64,000 nt of DNA from Mesobacillus zeae (GTDB lineage: Bacteria; Bacillota; Bacilli; Bacillales; Cytobacillaceae): positions 51,357 to 115,356 of the forward strand of contig NZ_QWVT01000007.1 of assembly GCF_003570705.1 (NCBI RefSeq), in the 5' to 3' direction. The notes under the pieces are model-generated. The model was not told where the DNA came from, made no database searches, and saw only the letters and a program-made list of their open reading frames with translations. Positions 1 through 8,629 of this stretch are shown piece after piece (position 1 is the first letter of the stretch; each line of letters begins with the position of its first letter). The position numbers and the translations under genes were made by a program.

Positions 1-14
1 TCTGGAGGATTTTC

Positions 15-1301
15 ATGAAAAAAACGAACAAAAGATTGTTAACAGCGATAGCATTGGTTGCTATATTATTAATCTCGAGTGTGGCGTTTTTACTTATGCG
101 AGAAAATGATCATTATAAGTATTTCACTGGTTTGGGCAACAAGATTTCCCTTTCGCACGATGACCGAAAGTTTGCTTTTTCCTATTACCAGGATGGAAAA
201 GAAGCTATCTATGCATCAAGGACGGAAGGCGGAAAAACTGAAAAACTCACAAATCCGGCAAAAGATCGTCATCGTCAGCCTGTCTTTTCAAGCGACGGTA
301 AAAAAATCCTTTATTTATCAGCTAACCCTGACAAAGTTCAGAGTTTGCATATCATGAATGCTGACGGAAGCCACGATAAGAAGCTGACCAACGATAAACT
401 TTCTGTCGGGGGGGCCATTTTTTCAGCCGATGGAAAGCAAATTTTCTTTTCTGGCTTTCCCTCTAAAGAGTTGGGAAAAGCTGAGGGGGAGTCAAAGGAA
501 GGTTCTGATTTATTCTCCGTTTCTATTGATGGCAAAAACCAAAAGAAGCTGACAGATCAAGATTTTTATACAATGGAAAATTTAATGCTCTCCTCCAATG
601 GTGACAAAATAATATTAAAAGACTTTGATGACTTGAAAGAATACGACTTGAAAGATACATCAGTAAGCAGTTCAAGTATACTTGGCAAACTGCCATCCCA
701 GTCCTATAACATTGCCATGTCCCCTGACAACATCAAAGCAGCCTATACAGCAGTAACAAAAGAATCAAAAAACAGTTCCCTTTACAAGTATGAACTGTTC
801 TTCACAGACTTTGGAACAGGCAAGAAAAAACAGCTGACCAACTTGAAATCTGCAATTGACTCACCCGTCTTTTTCCATAAGGAAAATAAAATCGCTTTTC
901 TTCATAATACAAACTGGGCGGGTGAACCTGTAAAATTTAAACTGATGACAGTTAATACTGAAACGAAAGAAACAGCTGAAATTGGATTGGATTTACCTAA
1001 ATCTATAAGAAGCAATATAATTATGAAAGCTATTGACTACTCGGTGAACGATTGGACAGTTGGACTGCTCTATACCGCGCTCCTCTGTCTTTCGACTTAT
1101 TATCTGCGACATGGCAAGGTGTACCGTCCGGGACTAATTAGTTTGGGATTATCCCTGCTTACTTTTGCTTCCAGCTTTATTATCGCTGCAAAGTATGATC
1201 CATGGGCCGGTATAGCCGTGGGAGGACTGGCAGTAGCAGTATTCATCTGCAGCATTCTTGCATTGATCTTTGCATTCATTGTAAAAAGATTTGTATCATA
1301 A
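15..1301 (+). CDS. Membrane-anchored TolB/WD40-like beta-propeller protein
   Basis: The 428-residue protein has an N-terminal membrane helix (about residues 9-27), a long extracytoplasmic part with recurring S-x-D-G-K-x-I/F segments typical of PD40/TolB propeller blades (FSSDGKKILY, FSADGKQIFF), and three C-terminal membrane helices (about 345-425). The start follows TGGAGG at good spacing. PD40 propellers usually bind other proteins or ligands and have no activity of their own, so the role is unknown. A terminator follows at once, so it is either monocistronic or the last gene of an operon that starts left of the window. Confidence 0.75.
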   Translation: MKKTNKRLLTAIALVAILLISSVAFLLMRENDHYKYFTGLGNKISLSHDDRKFAFSYYQDGKEAIYASRTEGGKTEKLTNPAKDRHRQPVFSSDGKKILYLSANPDKVQSLHIMNADGSHDKKLTNDKLSVGGAIFSADGKQIFFSGFPSKELGKAEGESKEGSDLFSVSIDGKNQKKLTDQDFYTMENLMLSSNGDKIILKDFDDLKEYDLKDTSVSSSSILGKLPSQSYNIAMSPDNIKAAYTAVTKESKNSSLYKYELFFTDFGTGKKKQLTNLKSAIDSPVFFHKENKIAFLHNTNWAGEPVKFKLMTVNTETKETAEIGLDLPKSIRSNIIMKAIDYSVNDWTVGLLYTALLCLSTYYLRHGKVYRPGLISLGLSLLTFASSFIIAAKYDPWAGIAVGGLAVAVFICSILALIFAFIVKRFVS

Positions 1302-1317
1302 CATTATTCAATTTTTT

Positions 1318-1343
1318 GCCCTTGCTAATGCAGGGGCTTTTGT
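1318..1343 (+). terminator. Intrinsic terminator of the propeller gene
   Basis: GCCCTTGC (1318-1325) and GCAGGGGC (1330-1337) form a stem around a TAAT loop, followed by TTTTG. Confidence 0.8.
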
Positions 1344-1373
1344 TAATTGGGTTGGATCGTACGATACGAAAAT

Positions 1374-1512
1374 TTTATTTTCCTATTTTCACATTTTATT
1401 TTTTTTCTTTCCCCTCTAATTTACATTCCAAGATACCGATTTTATTTCCCTGCTTGTCACTTTTATTTTCCTGGCGCGGTATGAGGCCTGCTTCGGAAGT
1501 TTTATTTTCTAC
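1374..1512. repeat. T-rich intergenic array, core TTTATTTTC, partly 21-bp phased
   Basis: The core TTTATTT(T/C)C occurs at 1374, 1395, 1441, 1462 and 1501. Two of the spacings are exactly 21 bp; the others are 46 and 39. It lies in the 420-bp gene-free stretch between the propeller gene and the converging amj gene. The rest of the gap (1513-1721) shows nothing I can name. Short frames through the array have no ribosome binding site and simply mirror the repeat. Confidence 0.55.
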
Positions 1513-1721
1513 ATCAGGTGATTTGACCAAGACAAAAAGAAAAGGCACAGCGAAATTAATCACTGTACCTGCTTTCTTCCAGCAAAAAGTGTAAGCATAG
1601 CAGAAAGATAGTTCCCGTACCTTCTCCAACGAGCATGGAAAAGTCCATTACATTTTCATACATGTACGCCTACCATACCCACAATAAATAAAAATAGGAA
1701 ACCGGCCGAATAACTCCCTTT

Positions 1722-2537
1722 CTATATCCACATGACAAACCAGGCGACGTAAAGGGCCGCGGGTAGGAAGACGAGCTGTGCTGCGACGGTGCCAGCAAGC
1801 TTGGAACCAATCATAGTCACGGAGTAACTTTTCAAATAAATATAACTGCTCTCCTTTTTTGCGACCCTGTCGGCGAGCACGGACACCTTTGGATCTATAA
1901 ACAATGTCAATAGAATGGTCGCGATACCGTTGATAATACCTGAAGAAAGAACAGCTGCCTGTCTATAATCTTCCGGAACGATCAGGGATGCGTATAATGC
2001 AGACATCACGCCTGTCGTATAAACAGCAGAAATAACAATATTCAGCACAAAAAGCCGTTTTGGTATTGTTTGCAGTGTAATCCCTCTCAGGTCGGCAAAC
2101 CTGGGCAGCCTGATGTATGCTAAAACCTTCCTTCCCCCCCTGAGATTGGCCCATTTTCGCACCACTGCTAAAACAGATCCCTTCTCTTCCGACAATTCGA
2201 TGATTCCCCGCGAAAAAATGCTGATAAAAGTAGGAAACATAATAATCCCCACCAATACCCCAAGCGTTGTCACAGCAATAAGGATTCGGTACTGATCTTG
2301 TAAAAACGAAAGCGGATCACGGTTCGGCGCTTCAACGATGAGTTTCCCCATTAGAGGCTGCTGGAACATAACAGACATACGTGAGAAGATGACCATTGTA
2401 CTGAACAGCGATACCGCTGTGCTAATCAGCCTCACCCTTGCTCCTGAAATCCTCGTTGCATAAGCCAGCGTCTCAATAACTGTCACAGTCATTAAAAAGA
2501 ACGAAATAATTAATAGCTTATCTGTAAACAAATCCAT
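1722..2537 (-). CDS. amj: Lipid II flippase, Amj family
   Basis: This 271-residue polytopic membrane protein starts MDLFTDKLL and continues with ETLAYATRISG, the N-terminal pattern of B. subtilis Amj (YdaH), the alternative to MurJ that flips lipid-linked peptidoglycan precursor across the membrane. Length equals the family norm. AAGGAG precedes the start. It lies 16 bp behind the VOC gene on the same strand, so the two are probably cotranscribed. In B. subtilis amj is an envelope-stress gene; no such promoter is evident here. Family call is firm; activity is inferred. Confidence 0.85.
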   Translation of the reverse strand: MDLFTDKLLIISFFLMTVTVIETLAYATRISGARVRLISTAVSLFSTMVIFSRMSVMFQQPLMGKLIVEAPNRDPLSFLQDQYRILIAVTTLGVLVGIIMFPTFISIFSRGIIELSEEKGSVLAVVRKWANLRGGRKVLAYIRLPRFADLRGITLQTIPKRLFVLNIVISAVYTTGVMSALYASLIVPEDYRQAAVLSSGIINGIATILLTLFIDPKVSVLADRVAKKESSYIYLKSYSVTMIGSKLAGTVAAQLVFLPAALYVAWFVMWI

Positions 2538-2553
2538 CGTTAAAACAATCTCC

Positions 2554-2925
2554 TTATTTTTTCCATTTCAAGAATTCAAGCCGATTACCAAAGGGATCAT
2601 TAACATAAAACCGTTCCGCTCCTTCCAGCAAATCATCATCCTTTATAGATATGTTTTGCTCAGTCAGTTTTTGCTGGAGTTCTTCAAGGTTCTCCACTTC
2701 AAAAGCCGGATGAGCTTTCACTGCAGGTGAAAACTCATTCTGAATGCCAATATGGACCTGGTTAGTCCCGCATTGGAACCACACCCCGCCCCGCTTCGCC
2801 AGGTTTGCAGGTTTAGGGACTTCTTGCATAGCTAAAATCTGTCCATAAAATTTTCTTGCCTGATCTTCGCTCCCAGCAGGTGCAGCAAGTTGGACATGGT
2901 CTATTTTTTTATACCGAATACCCAT
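2554..2925 (-). CDS. VOC (glyoxalase/bleomycin-resistance) family protein
   Basis: 123 residues forming one VOC unit: YKKIDHVQLAAPAGSEDQARKFY at the N-terminus and FYVNDPFGNRLEFLKW at the C-terminus, with His (DHVQ) and Glu (LEF) at the usual metal-ligand positions. Single-domain VOC proteins include metal-dependent lyases, dioxygenases and drug-binding proteins; the substrate cannot be told from sequence. The gene is first in a likely two-gene unit with amj. Confidence 0.8.
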   Translation of the reverse strand: MGIRYKKIDHVQLAAPAGSEDQARKFYGQILAMQEVPKPANLAKRGGVWFQCGTNQVHIGIQNEFSPAVKAHPAFEVENLEELQQKLTEQNISIKDDDLLEGAERFYVNDPFGNRLEFLKWKK

Positions 2926-3010
2926 TTGACACCATCCTTACATTATTTATCCATACATTATCATATTATCATTATTTTTTCTGAAAAGTATAACTTTTAC
3001 AGAGGCAAAC

Positions 3011-3040
3011 AGGAACTATTTGAAAATACCAAATGTTCCT
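3011..3040. promoter_or_regulatory. Imperfect inverted repeat upstream of the DMT exporter gene
   Basis: AGGAACtATTTG (3011-3022) and CAAATgTTCCT (3030-3040) are inverted copies with one unpaired base and a 7-nt centre. It sits about 80 bp before the exporter start, within the divergent intergenic region, so it may be an operator for either side. Confidence 0.35.
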
Positions 3041-3119
3041 CTCCAAAAAGAACGCGGATTGTGTTACACTACGTTACGATACTGCAGGAAAAGTTATCGG
3101 GGAAGATGAGGGGATAGTT

Positions 3120-4007
3120 TTGCAGCAGCGATCGGTTGCGATACCACTGACCATTTCAATTATTGCTGTTTCATTTGCAGCGATTTTTGTCAAATGGTCC
3201 GATGCGCCCGCCACGATTTTGAGTATGTACAGGATGTGGCTTGCCAGCCTGTTTTTGCTTCCAATCATGTGGAAAAAGCGGACTGAGTTCTCAAAAATAA
3301 AAAAGCGTGATTGGGCATTTTTATTGTTATCAGGATTATTCTTGGCGTTGCATTTCGCCCTTTGGTTTGGGTCTTTAAAGCTTACGACTGTGGCTAGCTC
3401 AACGATTATACTCGCGCTGCAGCCAATTATTTCGCTTGTAGGAGGATTCTTTCTTTTTAAAGAGCGTACAACCGCAGCGGCATTACTGAGCATGGGAATC
3501 GCTGTGATAGGAGCAATCATGGTCGGCTGGGGTGACTTTGCCCTTAGCGAGATGGCCATTCTCGGTGATATCCTGTCATTCTTAAGTGTCATTGCCGTTG
3601 TGGGTTACCTTTTGATTGGACAGAGCGTCGTAAAAAAAGTATCCCACTGGATATACAGCTTCACCGTCTTTTTTTTCGCCGCCATTGCATTGACGGTTTA
3701 TAACCTGGCAGCAGGCGTGCATATCCTTGGATACAGCCAGCATGAGTGGGGAATCTTCCTTCTGCTTGCGATTGTTCCGACCATTACACACCTAATCAAC
3801 AACTGGCTCTTGAACTATATCAATGCCACTGCCATTTCGATGAGTATTCTCGGCGAACCAGTGGGAGCCACAGCGCTGGCCATCCTCCTGCTTGATGAAA
3901 AAGTCAGCCTCGTCCAGGCAGCCGGAGGAGTCCTCGTTCTTTGTGGAGTTTTTGTCTTCCTGGCAAGACAGCAAAGAGGCAGAGTATATAAAGATCAGGC
4001 AGCATAA
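3120..4007 (+). CDS. EamA/DMT-superfamily transporter
   Basis: About 295 residues with ten predicted membrane helices in two EamA repeats (about residues 5-140 and 150-285); the segments STIILALQPIISLVGGF and SMSILGEPVGATALA are the usual repeat ends. Members export amino acids or other small metabolites. I chose the TTG at 3120 because GAGGGG lies 6 nt upstream; an ATG at 3033 would add a charged, non-family N-terminus and has no ribosome binding site. A terminator follows directly. Confidence 0.8.
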   Translation: MQQRSVAIPLTISIIAVSFAAIFVKWSDAPATILSMYRMWLASLFLLPIMWKKRTEFSKIKKRDWAFLLLSGLFLALHFALWFGSLKLTTVASSTIILALQPIISLVGGFFLFKERTTAAALLSMGIAVIGAIMVGWGDFALSEMAILGDILSFLSVIAVVGYLLIGQSVVKKVSHWIYSFTVFFFAAIALTVYNLAAGVHILGYSQHEWGIFLLLAIVPTITHLINNWLLNYINATAISMSILGEPVGATALAILLLDEKVSLVQAAGGVLVLCGVFVFLARQQRGRVYKDQAA

Positions 4008-4036
4008 AAAAGGAGCCTTAAATAGACTCCTTTTTG
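4006..4036 (+). terminator. Intrinsic terminator of the DMT exporter
   Basis: AAAAAGGAG (4006-4014) pairs with CTCCTTTTT (4027-4035). The stem overlaps the end of the gene. Confidence 0.75.
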
Positions 4037-4045
4037 CATTCTGGG

Positions 4046-4144
4046 TCAGTTGACGGCAAGGGCCCGCTTCCCAATTTCATTATAAATATTAATGAATTCA
4101 GCCTTGGACATTTTCACATCTTTACGCACTGCTGCCAATCCAAA
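4046..4144 (-). pseudogene. C-terminal remnant of an unidentified gene
   Basis: On the minus strand an open frame runs from just after a stop at 4145-4147 to TGA at 4046-4048. It encodes 32 residues ending in FINIYNEIGKRALAVN, which reads like a genuine helical protein tail. There is no start or ribosome binding site, and it lies directly behind the hydrolase gene. It may be the stub of a deleted gene; chance is not excluded. Confidence 0.3.
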
Positions 4145-4172
4145 TTATGTTATGGCGTTTTTCCAAACAATC

Positions 4173-5018
4173 TTATTTTCTAGTAACAAAATCTTCCACT
4201 ACCCTCTTAAACAACTTCTTTTCTTCCAAAAATGGATAGTGGTTGCTGCTTTCAAAAATGTGCAGTTTCGAATTGGGGATGTGCTGGTCCATTTCGATTG
4301 AGAAACCGACAGGGCATTGCACATCATGCCTACCGCAAAGAATAAGGGTTCTTGTTTTTATTTTGTGCAATTGCCTTGTCACGTCGTAAATTGAAAACTC
4401 CCTGTTAAAAAAATTCAGCCGAACAACACACATTTTTTTTGAAATCGGCTTAGAAAAATACTTGCCATGCATAGCCGGATGATACAGCGATAGCTTTGTT
4501 CGTTCTTTAGATAAATTTTTACGTTCATCAGCCGAAAGAGTTGGCAATTTCAGCTTTTCCATCAAGTCCTGCATGTTCTCAAATTGGGGGTGTTCAGGAT
4601 GATAAATGCATTCACTGGAATCAGAAGCGTATTCCCGTGCAGCAGCCCCGACGAGGATCAGGGCCGTCAGAGACTCTGAAAAATGAATCCCATAAAGAAC
4701 GCCAATCATCCCTCCCGTTGAATGGCCTGCATAACTCCATGTACTATAGCCAAATTCCTCGCGAATAGCCTCCAAATCGAGAACCGCATCGAGCATACTT
4801 AACCGGTAAGGCTCTGTAGCTTTTTCGGAATGCCCTGCCTCCCTAAGGTTAACAAGGATGACCCTATGCGAACGGGTAAAGCTGTCGGCAAAATAATCAC
4901 CAGATTCATTAAACTCCGAATAGTGATGTGTCACCACGCCAGGAGGACCATCCCCCTTTATAAAAACTTCAAACTCTCCCCGTGTTGTTGCCACCAATTT
5001 CCTTTCCCAATTCCCCAT
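4173..5018 (-). CDS. Alpha/beta hydrolase
   Basis: 281 residues with the alpha/beta-hydrolase layout: nucleophile elbow GHSTGG (Ser at about residue 101), a late Asp region LCGRHDVQCP, and a C-terminal catalytic His in ESSNHYPFLEE. An oxyanion-type segment lies near residues 25-35. Members include esterases, epoxide hydrolases and proline iminopeptidase-like enzymes; the substrate is unknown. AAAGGAGGAG precedes the ATG. The argS terminator lies just upstream, so the gene needs its own promoter or read-through. Confidence 0.8.
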   Translation of the reverse strand: MGNWERKLVATTRGEFEVFIKGDGPPGVVTHHYSEFNESGDYFADSFTRSHRVILVNLREAGHSEKATEPYRLSMLDAVLDLEAIREEFGYSTWSYAGHSTGGMIGVLYGIHFSESLTALILVGAAAREYASDSSECIYHPEHPQFENMQDLMEKLKLPTLSADERKNLSKERTKLSLYHPAMHGKYFSKPISKKMCVVRLNFFNREFSIYDVTRQLHKIKTRTLILCGRHDVQCPVGFSIEMDQHIPNSKLHIFESSNHYPFLEEKKLFKRVVEDFVTRK

Positions 5019-5060
5019 ATATTCTCCTCCTTTTCCACTTTAAGGATAGCACAAGCACAT

Positions 5061-5092
5061 AAAAAAACGCCCGCACATCGTTCTGTGCGGGC
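5061..5092 (-). terminator. Intrinsic terminator of argS
   Basis: GCCCGCACA (5069-5077) pairs with TGTGCGGGC (5084-5092). The minus-strand U-run corresponds to the A-run at 5061-5067. Confidence 0.9.
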
Positions 5093-5105
5093 ATCTTCTC
5101 TTCTC

Positions 5106-6803
5106 TTACATTTCTTCTGGCGCTTCCATACCAAGCAGGCGGAGACCTTCTTTAACGACCATTGTGACTGCGGAGACAAGTGCCAGGCGGGCTGGTTTTT
5201 TCTCGGACGGCTCAAGGATCTTGACTTCTGCATAATACTTGTTGAACTCACGTGAAAGGTCAATTACATACTTCGCAATCTGAGATGGATCGTACTTATC
5301 CATTGCTCTCTTGACCGCTTCTGGGAACTCAGCCAGTGCAGTGATGACTTTCCACTCTTCGGTCCAGGATAATGGGAATTCTGCCGGAATCTCCGATTTA
5401 TCCCAATTTCCTTTACGAAGGATAGAGCACGCACGCGCATAGGTGTATTGGATGTATGGGCCGGTCTCCCCTTCGAAACGAAGCATGTCTTCAAGCGAGA
5501 ATTCAATATCGTTCAATCGGTAGTTTTTCAAGTCATGGAACACGACAGCGCCCACGCCCACCATTCTGGCAACATCATCCTTATTGGTGAGGTTCGGGTT
5601 CTTCTCTTGAATATTTTTCGCAGACATCGCAATCGATTCAGCGAGCACTTCTTCAAGCAGAATGACCTTGCCTTTACGGGTAGACATCTTTTTGCCATCC
5701 TTCAGCATCATGCCGAATGGAATGTGCTTCATTGTGTTTGCCCATTCATATCCCATTTTATCAAGTACAGCGATCAGCTGCTTGAAGTGCAGGCTCTGCT
5801 CATTCCCAACAACATAAAGTGATTGGACAAAATTGTAGTTTTCTTTTCTGTACAATGCGGCTGCAAGGTCACGCGTTGCATAAAGTGTTGCACCGTCGGA
5901 CTTCTTGATGAGGCATGGAGGAAGCTCAAGGTCGGACAGATCCACCACTTTTGCGTCATCTGATTCGACCAGCAAGCCCTTTTCCTCGATCAAGTCAATG
6001 ACACGGTCCATTTTGTCATTGTAAAATGCTTCGCCGGCACTTGAATCAAACTCGATGCCGAGCAAATCATAAATGCGCGTGAATTCTTTCAGTGATTCGT
6101 CACGGAACCATGTCCACAGCTCCATCGCTTCTTCATTGCCGTTCTCAAGTTTCTTAAACCAAAGACGCCCGTCGTCTTCAAGGGATGGATTATTAATCGC
6201 TTCCTCATGGAACTTAACATATAAGGATAGCAGTTCCTTGATCGGGTTTTGAGAAACCTTTTCTTCAGAGCCCCATAGCTTATAAGCCGTGATCAGTTTC
6301 CCGAACTGTGTACCCCAGTCGCCTAAATGGTTGATTTTAAACGGCTTGAAACCGGATTTCTCAGCAATCAATGCGATTGAATTACCGATGACAGTGGAAC
6401 GGAGGTGACCCATCGAGAATGGCTTAGCGATGTTCGGCGATGACATGTCAATCGTCATCACGCCGCCGGTGCCAGCGTCGGAGCGGCCAAACTCTCCTTG
6501 CTCTGACAATACTTGTTTAAGGATGTCTAATGCAGCTGTTTCCTTGTTAAAAAAGACATTCACATAACCGCCGGCCACTTCTACTTTTTCAAAAAGTGGC
6601 GATGAAATTTTTTCGCTTAGTTCTGCAGCAATCTTCTGCGGAGCCTGGCGGAAAATTTTCGCAAGCGAGAAACATGGGAAAGCCAAGTCCCCGTGTTCAG
6701 GCTGTTTCGGTTTTTCAAGTACAATTTCAATTTGTTCTGCTGTCAGCTGTCCGTCAACCTGTGCCGAAAGCAGCTGTGCAAATTCCTTTTTAAAATTAAT
6801 CAT
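5106..6803 (-). CDS. argS: Arginine--tRNA ligase, second (PFSMGHLRST) type
   Basis: Class I arginyl-tRNA synthetase of about 565 residues, charging tRNA-Arg. The N-terminal Arg-tRNA-synthetase domain (about residues 1-90) is followed by the catalytic core with the HIGH-box equivalent PFSMGHLRST, the KMSK equivalent KMSTRKG and a DALR anticodon-binding domain ending RLLGMEAPEEM. The ordinary B. subtilis ArgS has a HLGHARG box instead; this form resembles the second ArgRS of the B. cereus group and streptococcal enzymes. The ATG at 6803 has AAGGTGG 9 nt upstream; the ATG three codons earlier is too close. An upstream T-box controls it. Confidence 0.93.
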   Translation of the reverse strand: MINFKKEFAQLLSAQVDGQLTAEQIEIVLEKPKQPEHGDLAFPCFSLAKIFRQAPQKIAAELSEKISSPLFEKVEVAGGYVNVFFNKETAALDILKQVLSEQGEFGRSDAGTGGVMTIDMSSPNIAKPFSMGHLRSTVIGNSIALIAEKSGFKPFKINHLGDWGTQFGKLITAYKLWGSEEKVSQNPIKELLSLYVKFHEEAINNPSLEDDGRLWFKKLENGNEEAMELWTWFRDESLKEFTRIYDLLGIEFDSSAGEAFYNDKMDRVIDLIEEKGLLVESDDAKVVDLSDLELPPCLIKKSDGATLYATRDLAAALYRKENYNFVQSLYVVGNEQSLHFKQLIAVLDKMGYEWANTMKHIPFGMMLKDGKKMSTRKGKVILLEEVLAESIAMSAKNIQEKNPNLTNKDDVARMVGVGAVVFHDLKNYRLNDIEFSLEDMLRFEGETGPYIQYTYARACSILRKGNWDKSEIPAEFPLSWTEEWKVITALAEFPEAVKRAMDKYDPSQIAKYVIDLSREFNKYYAEVKILEPSEKKPARLALVSAVTMVVKEGLRLLGMEAPEEM

Positions 6804-6827
6804 AGGATTCATCCACCTTTTTTAGAA

Positions 6828-7060
6828 AATAAAAAACTCCCGTCTCTTAAATAAGAGACGAGAGTATAATCCCGCGGTACCACTCAAATTGTCCGGAAAA
6901 TTTCCAGACCTGCTTTCCTTCGTAACGTGAAGCCCCGGCTGTCCCTACTAAGTTTCAGGAGAGCATCTCTAAAGTGCGTTTCACTTTCTGCTCCGCACCG
7001 GGCTTCCACCATCCCCGGTTCGCTTGGCCTTTGCCGAAAGCTACTCTCTTCTTCATTGAT
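6828..7060 (-). ncRNA. T-box leader of argS (CGC specifier)
   Basis: The minus strand carries the conserved T-box sequence GTGGTACCGCGGG (6871-6885), a terminator CGTCTCTT/AAGAGACG (6841-6860) followed by a U-run, and an upstream Stem I containing GAGAGTAG. In the specifier loop the codon CGC (6976-6978) is preceded by GUGAAA and followed by A, as in other T-boxes. CGC is an arginine codon, which matches the downstream gene: uncharged tRNA-Arg should promote read-through. Confidence 0.93.
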
Positions 7061-7165
7061 TTTTACTATTACAATATATTATCGCCATTATATCGAATAT
7101 CATTCTTTTTTACCAGAGATTTTCTTCCTGTTTCGCGGATTTTTTTCTCAAAACTATTTTGCAGG

Positions 7166-8164
7166 CTATTTTACGTTTGCTCCCCGCAACTTTTCTGCAC
7201 GTTTGTTTACGCTTTCAAGCGCATCATTATATTCCTGACCGAGCTGGTCGATAATGTCTGCTGCTGATTGTATCTGACGGATTGCCCCAACTCCATGCCC
7301 AGCAGACCAAATATCACGCCACGCCTTAGCATCTGTTTCTTTTTGCATGCTGTCAAAATTCACTTTATCTTTTTTCTTCAGCTGCTCCGGATCAAGTCCC
7401 GCCTTAACAATGCTTGGTTTCAGCATATTCGCCCGTACGCCCGAAAAAGCATCTGTCAGAATTAAGTCCTCCTGGCTTGCTTCCACAAGCATTTCCCTGT
7501 AATCCTCTGAAGCCCTGCTTTCTGTTGCCACGATGAACCTTGTGCCCATATAGGCAAGGTCGGCTCCCGCTGCCTGTGCCGCAAGGATGCCTTTACCAGT
7601 TGATATGGAACCAGCAAGAATGATGATGCCCTCCCAGAATTCACGTACCATATCAACAAAGGCAAAGCTGTTGATTTCACCAGCGTGCCCTCCGGCTCCG
7701 CTTGCAACGAGAATCAGCCCATCCACTCCTGACTCAGCAGCTTTCTTCGCAAACTTCACATCGCTGACATCGGAAAAAACAAGCCCTCCGTATCCATGGA
7801 CGATTTCCACGACTTTTTTGGGGCTGCCGAGCGAAGTAATCACAAGCTCTGGCTGATGCTTCCTGATCAGTTCTAGTTCTTCTTCCAGGCGGCTGTATGA
7901 ACTGTGCGTCACCATATTCATAGCCCACGGAGCGATTTTACCTTCCGGATTTGTTGCTCTTGCCTCGGTGACCGCTTTGCTCAGTTCTGTCATCCAGCTG
8001 TCCAGCACTTCAATCGGCCTTGCATTCGGAGCAGGAAAAGAACCTATAACACCATTTAAACAGCATGCTTTTACCAGCTCTGGCCCTGATACCAGGAACA
8101 TCGGCGCGGCAATAGCCGGCAGAGCCATACTGTCCTGCCACGTTTCGGGAATACCTTTTCTCAT
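7166..8164 (-). CDS. NAD(P)H-dependent flavin oxidoreductase (nitronate monooxygenase-like)
   Basis: 332-residue TIM-barrel FMN enzyme of the NPD/2-nitropropane dioxygenase family. Visible are the N-terminal PAIAAPMFLVS, the GAGGHAG phosphate-binding loop with the usual His, and GADLAYMGTRFI near the C-terminus. GGAGG precedes the ATG. Such enzymes oxidise nitronates or act as quinone reductases; which one is unclear. A paralogue of similar size lies at 23471-24553. The T-box region follows, so it is probably monocistronic. Confidence 0.85.
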   Translation of the reverse strand: MRKGIPETWQDSMALPAIAAPMFLVSGPELVKACCLNGVIGSFPAPNARPIEVLDSWMTELSKAVTEARATNPEGKIAPWAMNMVTHSSYSRLEEELELIRKHQPELVITSLGSPKKVVEIVHGYGGLVFSDVSDVKFAKKAAESGVDGLILVASGAGGHAGEINSFAFVDMVREFWEGIIILAGSISTGKGILAAQAAGADLAYMGTRFIVATESRASEDYREMLVEASQEDLILTDAFSGVRANMLKPSIVKAGLDPEQLKKKDKVNFDSMQKETDAKAWRDIWSAGHGVGAIRQIQSAADIIDQLGQEYNDALESVNKRAEKLRGANVK

Positions 8165-8253
8165 TCTTGAGTCCTCCTGACGTTATTTCTAAATTTTCTG
8201 AATTAACTTTATTCCATCATAATTTATTTATCCAAAAATTACAAATGGAAAGA

Positions 8254-8525
8254 GGAAAAGCGAAAGCGTCCGTCTAGCGCCGTATAGACTGGAGCACAAC
8301 CGACTGAGATAAAGGAAACACGAAGAGCACTAGCGATTCGATGTTGACTTATAACGCTTAGGGCAGGCACGTCCTGTGCGCAACGCCTTACTCGTACATC
8401 CTGTGCTTCGTCGTAGAGAGGTGGGCGAAGTCCACTAGGCGCTGGGCGCTGTAGCTGGACAAAGAAAAGCGAAAGCGCCCGTTTAGTGCCGTATGGACTG
8501 GAGCCAGCGGACATAGGATAGCGGG
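8254..8525. repeat. Dispersed intergenic repeat: one full copy plus a truncated copy
   Basis: Copy 1 (8254-8463) begins GAAAAGCGAAAGCG, continues TCTAGCGCCGTATAGACTGGAG and ends in CACTAGGCGCTGGGCGCTGTAGCTGGAC, so its ends are partly complementary and could fold into a long hairpin. Copy 2 restarts at 8464 with the same opening; over about 42 bp it differs at about four positions, then diverges by 8525. Elements starting this way are scattered in Bacillaceae genomes (my recollection, not checked). No gene is visible in 8165-8629; short frames there have no ribosome binding site. Confidence 0.7.
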
Positions 8526-8595
8526 AGTCTTCAATGTAGAAAAGACTTTTTCTATTTATTGTTAAATGAGCCGAAAGGCAGATTTCCTGAACACC

Positions 8596-8621
8596 AAAAA
8601 GGATGCTGCAGTACAGCATCC
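8596..8621 (-). terminator. Intrinsic terminator of the sensor kinase gene
   Basis: GGATGCTG (8601-8608) and CAGCATCC (8614-8621) pair; the minus-strand U-run is at 8596-8600. Confidence 0.85.
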
Positions 8622-8629
8622 CCTTTTCT

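Noticed and set aside
1396..1629. Minus-strand 77-codon ORF
   Set aside because: Lies over the T-rich repeat, has no ribosome binding site and its ENK-rich composition mirrors the repeat.
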